64,000 nt of DNA from Tyto alba (GCF_018691265.1 NW_024881303.1:12517777-12581776); one strand, 5' to 3'. Counted from the stretch's first letter, positions 1 to 17,344 are shown. The notes: generated by a model from the letters alone, not told the origin. Numbers and translations: made by a program.

Positions 1-237
1 AACTGCTAACGTGTAGTAAACTGCCTGTTGTCCATGTGAGTGGCCAGCACTGAGGCTGATGAGGATGAAAGCACCATGTGCTCAAAAGCTGTGAGGAAAA
101 TTTCGGTCCACAGGACTCCCTCTCCAGTGCGGGTGTTTCTGGGCACCCTCAAACACCTACTGCTCTTTGGTATATGATTAATTTCAGTGCACGGCATGGC
201 CTGAAACTGTTATTTTCCTATGGGAACAGGATGAAAA
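1..237 (-). other. 3' UTR of the LBH-like gene (continues beyond the window)
   Basis: This is the sequence downstream of the TGA at 238-240 on the minus strand. No AATAAA on the minus strand (TTTATT on the plus strand) is present before the window edge, so the cleavage site should lie outside. It has no other recognised feature. Confidence 0.6.
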
Positions 238-4226
<3,989 letters not shown>

Positions 4227-4316
4227 CTGGCTTGAAGGGCCTCCTTCTTCCTCAGGAGTCTGGCTGAGCGTGAATTCCTCCATCACCGGTTCCCGTGTGT
4301 TCATCACCTCTGTCAT
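4227..4316 (-). CDS. LBH-domain protein, first coding exon (start codon)
   Basis: This minus-strand exon follows the acceptor ttaatattcgcag|C and ends at the donor CCAG|GTAACT. The ATG lies one base into the exon (the exon proper is 4227-4317). It encodes 30 residues starting MTEVMNTREPVMEEFTLSQ, which parallels the LBH N-terminus MTEVMMNTQPMEEIGLS. It ends in phase 0 after a glutamine, as the LBH exon does (LSYQ|IFPD, here PSSQ|AFPD), and joins cleanly to the exon at 456. The start context AGCATGA has a purine at -3. If the exon at 8553-8655 is spliced upstream, an in-frame TGA lies two codons before this ATG, which supports it as the initiator. The region after residue 20 (PEEEGGPSSQ) is acidic and differs from LBH. 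Confidence 0.88.
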
Positions 4317-4317
4317 G

Positions 4318-7300
4318 CTGCGAATATTAAAGCAGAATGGGAAAACTCAGCTCTGAGCTTTGGTCCCACAGTTAATTTAACAAAATATACTGGCTTTTCA
4401 TATTTGTTAAAATATTACAGACTGTCCTTTCGAAACAGCCCACCGGGAAGTGTTTCTTTGGCCCTCCAAGCCAACTGCCACTGCTGTGTGCTGTGACACA
4501 GAGCAGGGCATCGACCCCAGCTGTCCCCCGGGACAGCAGAGAGAACCCTCATAGAGTCCCAGAGTTGTCAGCAGGAAAATGGGAGTCCTCCAATGTTATC
4601 AGCAACCAGTTTATTCCTGATATATGAGCTCAGAAATTGCATCTGTTGACCAAAAAAAGTTACTGTGGAAATATCAGCCTTGAATTAAATTCTCATTCTG
4701 ATTCTTCATAACATCTTCAATATTTGCTCTCCCAGATGTCTCTTCCATTTAGTCATGAGCCAGCACTTCTTTTTAAACTGTTAATTCCAGACACATCAGC
4801 TCTATCAGTGTCTAAGGGCCAGATCTGCAGTAATCTTTACTTGCCTGGGTGTTCAGAAAGGTGTTGAGTGGGATTTTCAAATGCATCAGGGAAGGTTTGG
4901 CACCTAAATCTCATTTAAATCAGGGACTTAGGAACCTAAGATGCTTACGTGCCCATCAAGCACCCCCCTGCACTGTTTGGCACCCGAGGCACTACAGCAC
5001 TGTCCCTTGAGCTCTCCTTGTGCTGCTGGGCACTTAGCACCCAGAGCAGAGGGGTCAGAGCCGGCTGGGTCGCTGCACGTCTCTATGGCATTAGGATTGT
5101 CCTCACATTTGAGATTTATAGATACGGCATTCCATTGAAAGAAAAAAATGAGGATGCCTGGAAACTTCATAATGTGTATTACACATGTAGGAGCAAACAG
5201 AGCCTGAAACACTCTGACCTACAGACTGAAGGGGCCACGTTCATTTTGGATGGGAATTCATCACCCCTGGATGGGTTTGGCCCCAGGCATTTCACTCTCT
5301 CTAGCTGGCATTCATCAGGTACAGCAGCTAGTGGCTGCTGGAGCCTCCTGCAGCAGGCAGAATGCAGGCATCCTCAGTTACACCACCCTGCCACAACAAG
5401 CACCCCTTTAGGCACGACTAAATGCTGCCATTAATTCTGGTCCTGCTTCCCATACAAAAGCCTTCTTTGTAAAGGCTGCTCCTACTGAGAAATGAAAACT
5501 AAAACATCTGAAGGATAACTTGTTTCAGGCTTACATTACCAATTACCCCAGAAAACTAAATTTTACAATATCTGCAATTACTACAAAACCCTTCACAATG
5601 ACTTTAATTAGCTGTAGCACAGAGCAGCGTGATATCACAGAGACTTTCACTCCCACTGCCTCATTTAAAAAAGAGCACAGCAGACCCAGGAGACACTCGA
5701 GCTCAGCTGTGGGCCAGGACCTGACCCCAGAGACACCCATCAGCTTAGGGAAAAGCCCTGGAGGACCAGCCTTGGACCCAACCAAAACTGAATTAAGCAT
5801 CACACTTCCTGGTACACACACACACACACCAGGAGGGCAGAATCAGGCTCTGAAACTCAGCCAGAGGCTGAACCAAGCTCCTGATCTGGGCATCCCCCAA
5901 CTTACACAGCCTGAATCCTGCCAGAGGCACGACACAGTAGAATAGGAACAGATTCTGACTGCTAGGAAGAGAGCCTTGAGCTCCCTGCTCATGCTTGGAC
6001 ATGTACCCCTCCCCAGGGACACCATAAGTCACCTAATCAGTAAAATACATTTATTTTCTCAACATGTGCTTTTATTCCTGCATCATCCAGCAGGTCGTAA
6101 CACCGGGAACCCATGGATGACAGCACCAAGGGAGTGGTGATCTGGAAATGGGAGACCCTTTCCCAGGGTGGTCACCATGGGCCCAGCTGTGCCAGATGTT
6201 CCTGCCACCTGAGACAGCGCTTAAAAGGACAGAGCTGTGCCCTTGGACCCCGCTTTGCCCAAAGGGAAAGCAGCACTCCCTCCGATGCCTCCTCCCTCTT
6301 ACCACCTCTGGTGCTCATGCAGCTCTTGCCTTTTTTTCCCCTGTCCTAGCCCTCGTCTCTCCCTTGGTCCCAGGCGGGCCCTTTTGCATCCCTCCTGCTG
6401 CCCCTCCAGCGCGAACTCTGAGGATGACCACGCTGGGCCACAGCAGGAGCCCACTCTCCCACCCCAGCGCTCGGGGCGGGAGGGGTTTCACACTGCCTGG
6501 TAGCCAGAGCCAGCCACGAGCCTGGAGGAACACAGGGCCCTCTGCTCTCACCACGTCCAAAACAAATATCTTTCTTTCTGGATCCTTTTTGGGGTTCAGG
6601 GCCCCATCCACAGCTGTCCTAGATTGCAGGGAAAGGGAAATGAGAAAGTGTGTCTGGATGGAAATAATATTGGAGGCTTCGTGGGGGGGCCGGGGTTTAT
6701 GAAGTCTTGGGCTTGGCTACCACAGAGAAGACATATCCCACTGCTGTATGTCCTGAGGGTTGGTCCCCACTAGCCAGTGGCAGACTCCTGCAGTTGCCCA
6801 CATCTGGCTAGTTTATTTTAGCAGCCTTTCAATATGTACCAAGTGTTTAAAACATTTCTCTGTCCTTGTTCCATGGGACATTAGAGATATACATCCACAC
6901 ACGCACTGTCAAATGTGTCATATGAGCTCAAAGATGTTGTTAAGACCTCATGAAATTCTATTATTGAGCAATAACGGGCTCCGTGCTTCCCTAAAACCAC
7001 ATTACACCCCGCAGATTATTTCTAAATGACAAAGACAAATGATTCTGGCTAGGAAAATGGTGACAGTCCTGCCAGTGTTACAGCAGATGCCTCAGTGAAT
7101 CAGCTCCCAAGCTGTTGAAGCCCAGGCCATTTCACAAAATCCGTGCAACTTAAGGCTTTGATTGAATAGGATGGCAGAAGTGATTGTACTTGATGTGTTT
7201 CAGAAAAGAACATGGGTCCATGCAATTGGCAAAAGAATTAGGCTTTAACAGGAATAGATTAATTGTTCTCAGTCTCCACTTAGAAACAGTAAAGGAAAAC

Positions 7301-8552
7301 AGAAGAATCTATATGGGCTGTGAAAGCAGTGATGCTTCTAACAAGCTTAACTAGGTATTTAACACTAAAAATAACTAGAAGTAAGATAATTGAGAATGCC
7401 ACTGCAAATCAGTTCATCTGAAACTTCAAAATCACCTGTAGGACATCACTGAATTATTTATAATGCCACAGAGTCTGAAAAAGGGGTTTGGTGGCTGCTT
7501 AGGGCTTTTTAAACTATGATATATGTGCAGGAGAATTTTTTACTTTTTCAGCCAGGTTTGTTGGAAAAATATTGAGCCACTTTTTGTGCTGCTTTTATGT
7601 CAGTTGTACCAACAACAGAAAAGTGACTGCTACAAGCACATTATTGTAAGAACTACATCTCTTTTAAATTTGGTCTTGCATTTATTTTATGTATGGTAGA
7701 TGCTGATATCACTCGTGATATACACTAATCATAGTGATGCAAAACAAGGCAATAAATAGGATTTACAAACAAAGAATAAATTCTGTTCTGGTGGATGAGT
7801 CACTTACTCTGAACCTTAAAATTCCCGTGGCAGTGAATTAAGAAATGCATTTACTTCCCCTAGGTTTAATTGAGTGCAAATATACCAATTAGGAGGGAAA
7901 AAAAATAATCAAAATCCGTTCTTGATTTTCCGTGAGAAAAACTACATTTAGAGAAGGTCATCTTAAATGCAACTGTTACAGTTGCAGGACCACACTATGC
8001 TGATCTTTTTCCAGGGGCATGGAGCAAATGCACAGCTTGCTTTCTGCTGTTTGTGATGGCACTAACAAGGTCAGTAGTGTATAGAGCAATATATAGATTG
8101 ACAAGTGCTAAACCACCTACCATGAGAAAGCACTCAGAAAGAATGCACACATTTTTATTTTAGGTTTTGAGCAGAGGGCAAAACTGGCCTGTGAAATTCC
8201 TGGTGGCAAAACAGTATTTGAATGAAGACCACCTTCAGGATTCAAAAACATGAAGCTTCCATAGTTTATGTGGTTATGGAGAACAGGCAGGTTGCATGAC
8301 ACAAGCAAAGGTTTCCTTAAGAAGAGGGGAAACCCCCCATTTAACGGGACAGGCTGAGCCACGGTTAGGAAGAGTTGTTACCTGAAGCAGGGATCATCCT
8401 GGAGGGTGCTCAGACATGGACCAGACTGAGGCCTGATCCTGCTCTCACCTCGCCAACCAGGACAGGCAGCAAGAGGGGATGCCAGCCAGAGCACGGGGCT
8501 CTGTCGGGGATAAATGGCAAGTACAGGGCAGTGGCAGAAGAGGGCACGTTAC
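4318..8552 (-). other. Intron of the LBH-like gene (5' UTR region)
   Basis: This intron lies between the 103-nt upstream exon and the ATG exon. It holds one ancient repeat relic (4815-4950), a short CA run (5813-5829) and an AT-rich block (7680-7990) that resembles a conserved non-coding element. I see no other gene. Confidence 0.5.
4815..4950. repeat. Ancient amniote interspersed repeat relic
   Basis: The segment contains gggattttcaaatgcatcag, ggcacctaaatctcatttaa and gggacttaggaacctaagat. These are typical of old, diverged repeats shared by reptiles and birds ('gattttcaaa ... cctaagt ... ttaggcacctaa'). The match is from memory of the pattern; the family name is not assigned. Confidence 0.55.
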
Positions 8553-8655
8553 CTTCAATCACATCAACGGATGGCAGTTCCAAAAACTGTCCTTGCTGCA
8601 GGCGTTCACGTTGTTGATGAAGTGTCGTGCAAACTCTGTCAAATCCTAAAAATGC
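8553..8655 (-). other. Probable 5' UTR exon of the LBH-like gene
   Basis: This 103-nt minus-strand segment has strong splice signals: acceptor tattgtctctttcag|GCATTT and donor GATTGAAG|GTAACG. Spliced to the exon at 4317 it puts GATTGAAG directly before CATGACAG. The frame of the LBH-like ATG is then closed by a TGA, and a minimal AUG-UGA upstream reading frame lies just upstream. One other frame is open across the whole exon (AFLGFDRVCTTLHQQRERLQ and on). It could therefore be a coding exon of another minus-strand transcript, but I recognise no family in that peptide. The 5' UTR reading is inferred from position and strand. Confidence 0.55.
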
Positions 8656-11600
8656 CTGAAAGAGACAATACAAGAGTCAGAGTGTGTAACCAAAGAAACA
8701 ACGCTGGCAGTGACCAGTGTGGAAGAGCACTACTGAAAACTTGCTGCAGAAACTCCTACTGTGAAGGTCTGTAAAATTTTCTGTGCCTGATGGGATTTGA
8801 TCTCACTAAGGACGCAGCTTGTAGCATACCTTCTGAATTACCAAGGCAATTAATGTTCCAAAAACACCCAAAGCTCTTAGATGAAATACCTTGCAATCTG
8901 ACTCTTTTTGTGATGCTAAATCTTATTCCTTAGTGTAAGCTACATAAAAACTGCTGAAACTGGGACACTCTGAAATTCTCCCATACAGGAATTTTGATGA
9001 TAGTTGGAAAATCAGAAAATAAAAATGTATAACCTTATATGGTAAGATCAGTGTGCTTAGTGAGACACAGCTCAAAACATCAAAGAATGAGATTCCTGCT
9101 CAAGAAACTACTGGTCAAGACACAAAGAAGACAAAATATGCTGAAAGAAGGATATTTTAGGATTATGTTACTGCACGTTTCTTTCAGATGTCCCAGGAGA
9201 TGGGATTTTTGCAAAGGTCTGCTCCAAACTGAAGGTAACACTCTGACTAGTATTAGGACAGGGAGCCTGGTGAGCAGAGGTAAGGATCCCACCGTTTCAA
9301 AGTGTGAGTCACTGATTTCTGATGACTTCTCTGTCAGAAAGTCTTAGCTGAAGAGTTTTAGGAGTTACAGCGCTGAATTATAGTCAGTATCTTGGCCAAA
9401 GATGATTTTCTGAGAAATTTGTTTAGCTCTACAGCTTGCCAAATATATATTCATGCCAGCCACAGCTATTTCCTTGGATGGGAAAAAGGTGTTTTCAGTG
9501 AAGTGAATGGCACTAGTGTATATATTTTATATCCTCCAGTGGCTTGGATTCCATCCCAAGTGATTAAACAAATCTACCTGCTCTGGAAGCCTTCCTACCA
9601 AGATTTATAACACCGGATTAACTGCACACCGATTTTATTCAAAAACAGTGACAGAGGAAAAATTGTGCATTGCATTCTGGAGTTTCTTCTCATGCCACAG
9701 GCCATGCTTATTGCGAATTAGGGAAGCAGGAAATCACATCTCCATCCCCAGGATTCAATTCAGAAGGTTTAATTCTTGTCTGGCAATTTTCCTTCCTAAC
9801 CAATAATCAAACCAATTTCAAAGACGCTAATTCTTTGTCCCTTAAAAATTCCTGACTACACTCAGTGCTTGTCTCTGGTATAGAAATCAGAAAGCATCCG
9901 ATACCATGTTATCCAATACTCTGGGAAGAAGATTTTTATCCCACTACCCATTATAAAACCGTTGCTATTAAACCTATGAAAATTCAGAACAAACTTGTCT
10001 ACCTTCAATCCCTCCTTTAGAAAAGACTGGGTGTAATAAGAACAGTTATTACGCTGACTCATCTGTCAGTGAGAGACAAAATGGTGTAAGAGATAACAAA
10101 CTGGGCACCACATGGCCCCAGGTTGGAATCCAAGCCAGGCCAGTTGGTGTTTAGAGGTATCTTCAGATGCCTGGTTAGCAGAATATAAGGATCCACACAG
10201 TACTGAATGACTTAAACCCACATCCACTGCTTTTCCAGTCTCAGCAAAAGACTTCTGGATTGAACTGTCCCAAGACCAATCCTCTCTCCAATGTTTTGGG
10301 CAACTCTGTCCTATGGTGCATACAACATCTGAGAGGGGATGTCAGCCCCTAGAGCTCAGATATTTGAAAGCTGTAATAAAAGAAAATCACTTAAGGACTG
10401 CAGCATGGAACAAGTCCCTTCCCGCAGCCCCACAGCCATATTTAAAACCAGAAAAACTTCTTCCCAATTCAAGACTGTTGAAGAATTCTGTGTTTCCAGT
10501 GTATAAAAACTACCAGAATACATTTATTCTCTGAAGAGGAAATACTCACTTTATCTACCTAACAGATGTGATTATCTTCTTTGGCTGACACTAGAGGAAG
10601 CATAAACTAATACCCTTCCTTTTACGATACTGCTTAATCTTTTAAAAACAAGGCACGGCTACTGAGACCATGCGACGAGCCTTTACTGCAGTGGAAGCAG
10701 TCTGGAAATTACTTGAGTAAAGCCTTTCTCTGCTTATCTCTTCTTGTCCCATCTTCCTTCTATCCACCTTTGCTGGGTTGCTGATTAGTCCAGTCTGGAG
10801 CCCATTTGATCAATGCATCCTCTCCCAACCTACCCACTCTTCCTTTGCCTCAGCTTGATAACCACCTGCTTCTGTGGTTCCAGGAGTACCAAAACAGCTG
10901 TGCTGCTACTAAAGGTGAACAAGAAGTCTCAAGTCTCAGAGACCAGTGACACTGCCTGGCAACCCCTCCTCTGGGCCTGGAGAGCCCTGCCACATCTCCC
11001 AGTAAAGAACATTTGATGTAGGGACTACTCCAATGAGCTGGTCATGTCCTGCTTCTTTAGGAGCTGTAGCACCAAGCAAAGCATGAGGAGACATAACTAA
11101 GGGAATAATAAGAGAGTTGGTTCCACCAGTGAGACCAAGCAATGCTTCAGTGGTGGCCCCTTCGCCCCGATCAAGGGTCCTCAGCCTCCCATCACACACA
11201 AAAGGATGGATTTCCACCTGTGCCACTTGGCACGGGCCAAAAGCCCGGGCGCCGAAAGGTGCTCTCTGGGCTTCTCTCCTACTGCAGAAAGTGTCTGGGA
11301 CATACTGTGTGTTTGGAGTTTCTACACCACAAGGGCACAGTCTGTCATGGTGGGGTGGTCTCACCACCCACGGGAGGACAACCGGCACCAGGGAGCAGAA
11401 GCAGGATGTTGTGCAGCAATTCTGGCCAGCTGGGGTGTGTGGGAAGCCCAGCCTGGCTCTCCCTCCTGGGTCGTGCCTGCCCTTGCTGGGCGGGAAGAGA
11501 ACTCCACCATGCACAGCAGTGAAGGCCTTTCCTTGGAATAAATCCACTGTGAATTGCAAAGTAGATGTTTTTAAGGTGAGTGTGCTTCACTGGGCAAAAG

Positions 11601-12972
11601 AGAAATAGGAACCGGCCACACGTTGCAATCCTAGCAGCCCGCAGATCGGCTGCTGGATAAAGGAGCCCCGTGTTTCAGAGGCGCCGAGCCCCAAACGCTT
11701 CCCCAGGAGGCAGCAGCACCTCCAGCATCAGCTCACTTTTATTTAGAGATGCCTCCTACCCTGAGAGCATCACACCTCCTCCCCCAGCTGCCCCAGTATT
11801 AGAGACAACTTGATGGCAGAGGGAGACCTGACCTCAGGGTGCCAGGGCTGCTGCTAGGTCAGCAGGGGGTGCAGGACAGCCTCCTCCTCTCCCGGGCTTC
11901 CTGAGTTAATTTAATTGTTCCCCTGCTGAGCACTCATGGAAATATTATGATAACAGCCTAACAATACCACGTTGAAGGTGCACCTTCTAACAAGTAAGTG
12001 TAGATAGGCAGCAGAAATTGGCCTCGAACCACCGCTCTGTGTACAAATTCATCATTTTTCTGGCACTGCAGAAACGGGAGGCGTCCCCTTCTTATTTCAA
12101 TGGGACAATATGAGGGGCTTTGCCAGTCCCGTATTTAAATTGTGGGGAAGAGACATCCCCCACATGGCTCTGCAGGCTCAGCCTCACGCGCGGGAAGACT
12201 GTAAAGACAGAGCTCTGGGAGCTCACCCATGCAATCGCAGTGCACGCGCGGTTCCCACTGATTTCAGATAGTGCCTCAAACAAACCAGGAGTTCAGCCTT
12301 GGGCGCCCAGTCCCCCCCGCTTCACCCCACTAAAGCCTCCGGATAAATGCAAACTTTTCTTCATTCAAGGAGTCTAGTCTTTGTGTGTGCTACAAAAAGA
12401 AACCCCTGCTATTGATTACAAGGAAAATTGGGACAGGGCATGCATAAGAATGGTGTTAGGCAGGAGGAGCAATGGTCTGCTGCTTGATTTTTGTGAAGTG
12501 GAAAATTTCAACAGGACACAGTAAACCCTACTCAGCAGTTCCCAATAAACAAACAGGTCCGGGGAGGTTTTTCCACCCAGAAGAAAGGGTGCCTTATTTG
12601 GGCCACTTTGCTGCAGCAGGTTGGGCCGTCAGTTCAGCCAGGGTGGATGAGTGGGGGATCCAGAACAGAGCCCTGGTTGTTGTGGTGGATGAAGCCATGA
12701 AGGGGATGCTCACACAGTACCAGAAGGTGCATGTACCTGCAAGGAAATGTCAGTCGGCGTTTTCTAGGGCCAGGTGCTTCTGTGGATCCAACTCTTCTAT
12801 GCCTCAGGCTTACGTTAGCATCTTAAAAGGATGGAGCTACAGCCCAGGCCCTGCAGTGCTTCAGGCCACAGAGGTGGCCTGGGCCATCCACACACAGAAC
12901 CATGCCCAGTACCTCCACTGAGGGTGGGACACCAGCTTCAGCGTGTTGGCACAACCCAAAAGAAGCGCTTAC

Positions 12973-13234
12973 CTCAGTGACACCCTGCAGCCTCCAATTT
13001 CCATGACTGCCTACTGAGCTCAGCTTTTGGACACCGCAGATAGGAACTTGGACAGCTTCTTTGTTTCCCCTGGTTGCACATTTGTAATGGATGCACTTTA
13101 TGAAGTGTTGTGGATTCCATGGGACTAGCGAAATGTAAATTACCGCATGGACCACAGAAGATAAATGCGCGTGTGTATGAACTCCTATTTAAACCTCCCA
13201 CTTCTTTTTGGATGCAAATCTCTTTCCTAAGCAA
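12973..13234 (-). other. Possible alternative 5' exon
   Basis: On the minus strand the segment runs from the acceptor cacttttctcag to the donor CACTGAG|GTAAGCGC, a near-consensus site. One frame is open for most of its length, but the peptide resembles nothing I know. It could be an alternative non-coding leader exon of the LBH-like gene, or chance. Confidence 0.2.
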
Positions 13235-15972
13235 CTGAGAAAAGTGTGATATGTGTCAGAGTCTGGAGATTAGAGATCTGTTCTGTTCCCTCATTTCAGA
13301 AGCTCTTGTCTTTGGCCACCCACGCAGTACTTGAGTTCTGCTCTCCGCAGGCCAAAGCTGCCTTCCTCTCCTTGGCAGCGTGTGCTCTGAAGAAGATGTT
13401 GATCTCTCTCAGGAAGCAGCGAGATGAAATGACTCTAGATGTGGAGGAGCAGGCATTTCAGCATGAGACACAGCACGTAGTTTGGGAGAGCGAAAAGGGG
13501 TAGGAGGCTGCTATTTCCAGACCGTGCTGCCTCTCACCGCTAACTTCGTGGCGAGCTGGAGTTTTTACTGTTCTTGCTCCAAAGAAACTACTGGGGTAAA
13601 TATCACCCTGGGGAATTTCTCAAACACTCATATGTGGACTACCAACACTAGAAAACATAAACTCGCAGAGGGCACGGTACTGGCAGATCACTCTAACTCA
13701 GCCTCCTTGACTCCTGGTGTTGCACAGTGAGGCACCAGGGAATGGTTGTTCTTCTTACACCCCCAGCTCCTCAGCTTCCAGTTTGTTGCACTTGTTTGAG
13801 TTCCTACTGGCCCTGTCTGCAAAAAGGAGCTAGAAACTTGACTCATAAATGGACAAAGATGAAGGAAAAAGATCTAAAATGTGCCTAACTATCACAGTTT
13901 TTAAAGCAATCTTGTGATTTGGGGGTGATTTAAGCCAAATTTTTTTGCAAATGATGTTTGCAATGCTGCTTGCTCTGGGTGCTTTCTTGGTAGGTTTTTC
14001 TTCTTCTTTTCCCTGGCTGCTTTAGAGAAGCTCATTTATTTCAGCTCTTTGATGTCAGCACTAAACTACCTGAGCTTCCTCGCAGAAGGTGCCACAGGGG
14101 ATAGGTACGGCAAGGGAGGAGAGCGGGGCAGGCAGCCAGGGTGCTCAGAGGTGGGGATGGGGAGCAGACAGCCAGGAAGCATGTGCAGAGCAGCGGAGGG
14201 AGGAAGAAGCAGAGCAGATGGGAAGAATGACTAAGCCAGCTCCTCTGAACGTTGGTAGACCTTGGCATCATGGAAATCTCCACAGAGTCTTCATGGAACC
14301 ATGTACTAAGAGAAGGTTTGGATTTTTATTTTTTTTTTCTTAACATCAGATTCAGCAGCTAATTGTGAGAGGACCTCATTAAGAAAACAGCCCCATCAAA
14401 ATTAGAGATAAGCCTCAATAAGCTGTTAAATGTTTTTAGAGGTATCTCTTATGGTACTTGCTATGAAAATACTCTCTCATCTGAGAACCTGCTTTTGGAA
14501 TCAGAAACGCCTGTGCTGAGCAGAGTGTTTCTGAGCTCTGCTCAGGCAGTCAACCTTGCATTGGCTTCAATTTCTCAAAAGAACCTTACAAAGCCATCAC
14601 CTTACAAATAAGCATATAATTCCTTCTAACTCAGAACAACCACTACTAAAGGGTCTCAGAGAGAAATCGTTTCATTTCTAGGATCTTCCCTGGAACACGA
14701 CAATTCTCTCATCCCTTATATTTCATGCCATGATTGTCCCTCACCTTATAGCGCCTGTGGGAATTGGTGACAGATGAAAATTGGCTTCCTGTGCTTCTTT
14801 CTACTATTCCCTAGGTATTTCTGGATGGTCCTGAATTCAGGCCACAGTCCCACAAGCAGAAGGTGATCAGGAAAAAACATATCTTAGGGCATCAACACAG
14901 AGTAGACGATTCTTAGATGGAAACACCACAGGAAATGGATTGCAAAATGCCTGATATCTTTCTGGCACTGTGAAAGAATACTCCGGGCAGTCTATCACTG
15001 GGCTCATTTCTAGGTAACAGAATAGGATAAGAGATTAGGTGCGGTCAGGTAGAACAGTATTTACTTAAGAGATAAACTAGTTCTTTCCTTGTAACTTTGG
15101 GGAAATTAGAATAAGGTGCTATCAGTGCTGTAATATGATGCAACACTGAGCATTTAGTAGATAATTTAGTAAAGCCAATGCAGCAGAAGTGTTAGATTTA
15201 AAAAACAAGCAAACAAAAACCCACCAGACACTCCTAAGAGACCAAAGACAATTAAGAGACTTTTAATGTTCCCTCTTGGTAATTAACAGCACAACCACAG
15301 GTGTCACAACATCACAACCTCACACCAGAAATGCAGCAGGTTTTCTCTGGGAATTAAAACTCTGTCACTCTAATTGAATTTCCAAGTATGGGAAGTTGCC
15401 TAGCCTGAGATGGAGGATATGAGAACACCATGTGCAACTGCAGCAAGAATGGGCATGATGGAGGGTGAGGACAACACACAGCTAAAATAAAGAGATTATT
15501 AAAAAAATAAAAATGCAGTATGTTTGGTTTTGGTTTTTTGAACGAGTCATTAATGCTGAGAGCAGATATGCATTAATAGGGCTATGAGTCCTGCTGCCAA
15601 CCAACTGACATGCACCTTCCAGATCTAGAGGTCTCCTAAATATTTGCACAGAGGCAGTTTATGTGTGTGCACGTCGGAGACAGAATTCAGCTGAAAATTC
15701 AAGTTACATCTTACAGAAGTCACAGTGGTCTCAACAGAGGGGCTGGACCTGGATTATTCTCTCCTAGTCCTATGGGGACATGGGCACCATGGAGCAAAAC
15801 ACTGTGGGATCGGTCAGTGCACCCTGATGAGAGCAGAGCTGGACCACGGCTTCCTCCAGCACCAGTATCTGCTCTGCAGAGGATGGTGCTGGTCACACTC
15901 TCCCCGAACCATGAAGGAGACGTGATCCCAGCCCCTAAGGACTTGCAGTCAAAGACAGACAAAGGCTGAAAC

Positions 15973-15989
15973 GGGGGGGGGGGGGGGGG
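15973..15989 (+). repeat. Poly-G tract (17 G)
   Basis: This is an uninterrupted run of 17 G followed by cgggg. Long G runs are uncommon in vertebrate DNA and prone to sequencing error, so the true length may differ. Confidence 0.9.
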
Positions 15990-17344
15990 CGGGGCTGAGA
16001 CAAGATTTTAAGGACCTGTCGCTATCAATTAGTTTCCTTCATTCTAGCTGGTTGTTATTGGTTGGCAGTTTTCCTGGGGGTTGCAATAAAGCCTTCCTTT
16101 GAAAACGGAAAAATGCAGGAAATCAATTCATTTACAGATTTTTCCAGAGAATGCACACATGTCTGAGGAGCAAAGGGAAGGGCTGCTGCTGAGGCAGATG
16201 CTGGTCTCCTTGAAGTCCTGGCACAGCTCCTCCCGCCTTACGTGACTTAGGATCTGCCCCGGATCAAGGTTTCTCTGACTGACCCCTCCAAAATAGACAG
16301 CTGTGGTTAAATAGGCTCAAACGCAAGGGCATAATTTCAGAAATGAGAGAAAAGGATTAATTTCAGCCTGTGACATTATGGGGCTGATACCCGATCTACG
16401 CAAAAGCCTGTTGCTTAATACAAAGAGATCATTGTGAGAAGGGACAGAAAGTAGTGACTATATTTGCACACTCATTTCTTCTACTAAAGTAACGTACCAG
16501 AGACATTAGAGGAAATTCCACTTGATTGACAAATTGTCAGGCTGGATCGGGAAAGCAAGGAAACCAGGTCAAGTCATTCCCTGTTTGCTTGTTTTGCTCT
16601 CTGTTATCATAATGTTGACTCTGAAACCACGTTTTTTAAACGCAATATTAATTATCAAAATCCTGAGCTGTGAGCTGGATTCTTTCCTGGGCACAAAATT
16701 TGTTGCTCATTAAATCTAAGAGACGGAAAACACTGGCTTGAGCCTGGTTATGTGTAGGCAGATTTCCCCGCTTCACCTTCCTTTTCAGGCTGCTCGTAAG
16801 GAGGGATTGTGCGGGGAGCCAGGCTCCGGGACGGGCGTCAGCACCGACTGCTGGGTCCCTCAGTACGAGTCGAGCCTGTAGTCAGGAGGGCTCCCTTCGC
16901 TGTACCACTGACTGCACAACTGCAGCAAAGATCTCAGTCAGGAAAAGACCAATGGAAACAAATTTCTCTCTGTATATTGCTTATTGTGGCTCGAGGGGTT
17001 AATGCTACATGCAGGCTAACCTAACTCCCTCTCTGCGACTGGAGTCATATTCAGAGATCTACAAACACGGCTCTGTCCCAGATGACAAGAAAATTTTTGT
17101 GGTGTGTTCATTTGGCAGCAGGAAAATATTCACACCCCTTGCTCAGAGTGAAACATAGTCCTTATTTACAGAGCAAAGTAGGTTCTTTCTTTCTTTACAA
17201 GTAACCGTATGCATGGTATTTGCTACCTGATGGGAAAAGCAGGATTTCAGTGTTCTACCCAGCTCAGCCAGAGTGCGAGCAAAAGCATCACTGTCTTAAA
17301 CTTGTGCTTTGTTACCCGCTTCCTCGCCTCAAAAGTTGCCTCGG

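Noticed and set aside
9188..9278. Plus-strand segment with acceptor gcacgtttctttcag and donors GAAG|GTAACA and AGAG|GTAAGG
   Set aside because: No open frame from the only ATG and no neighbouring exon; not enough to call a transcript.
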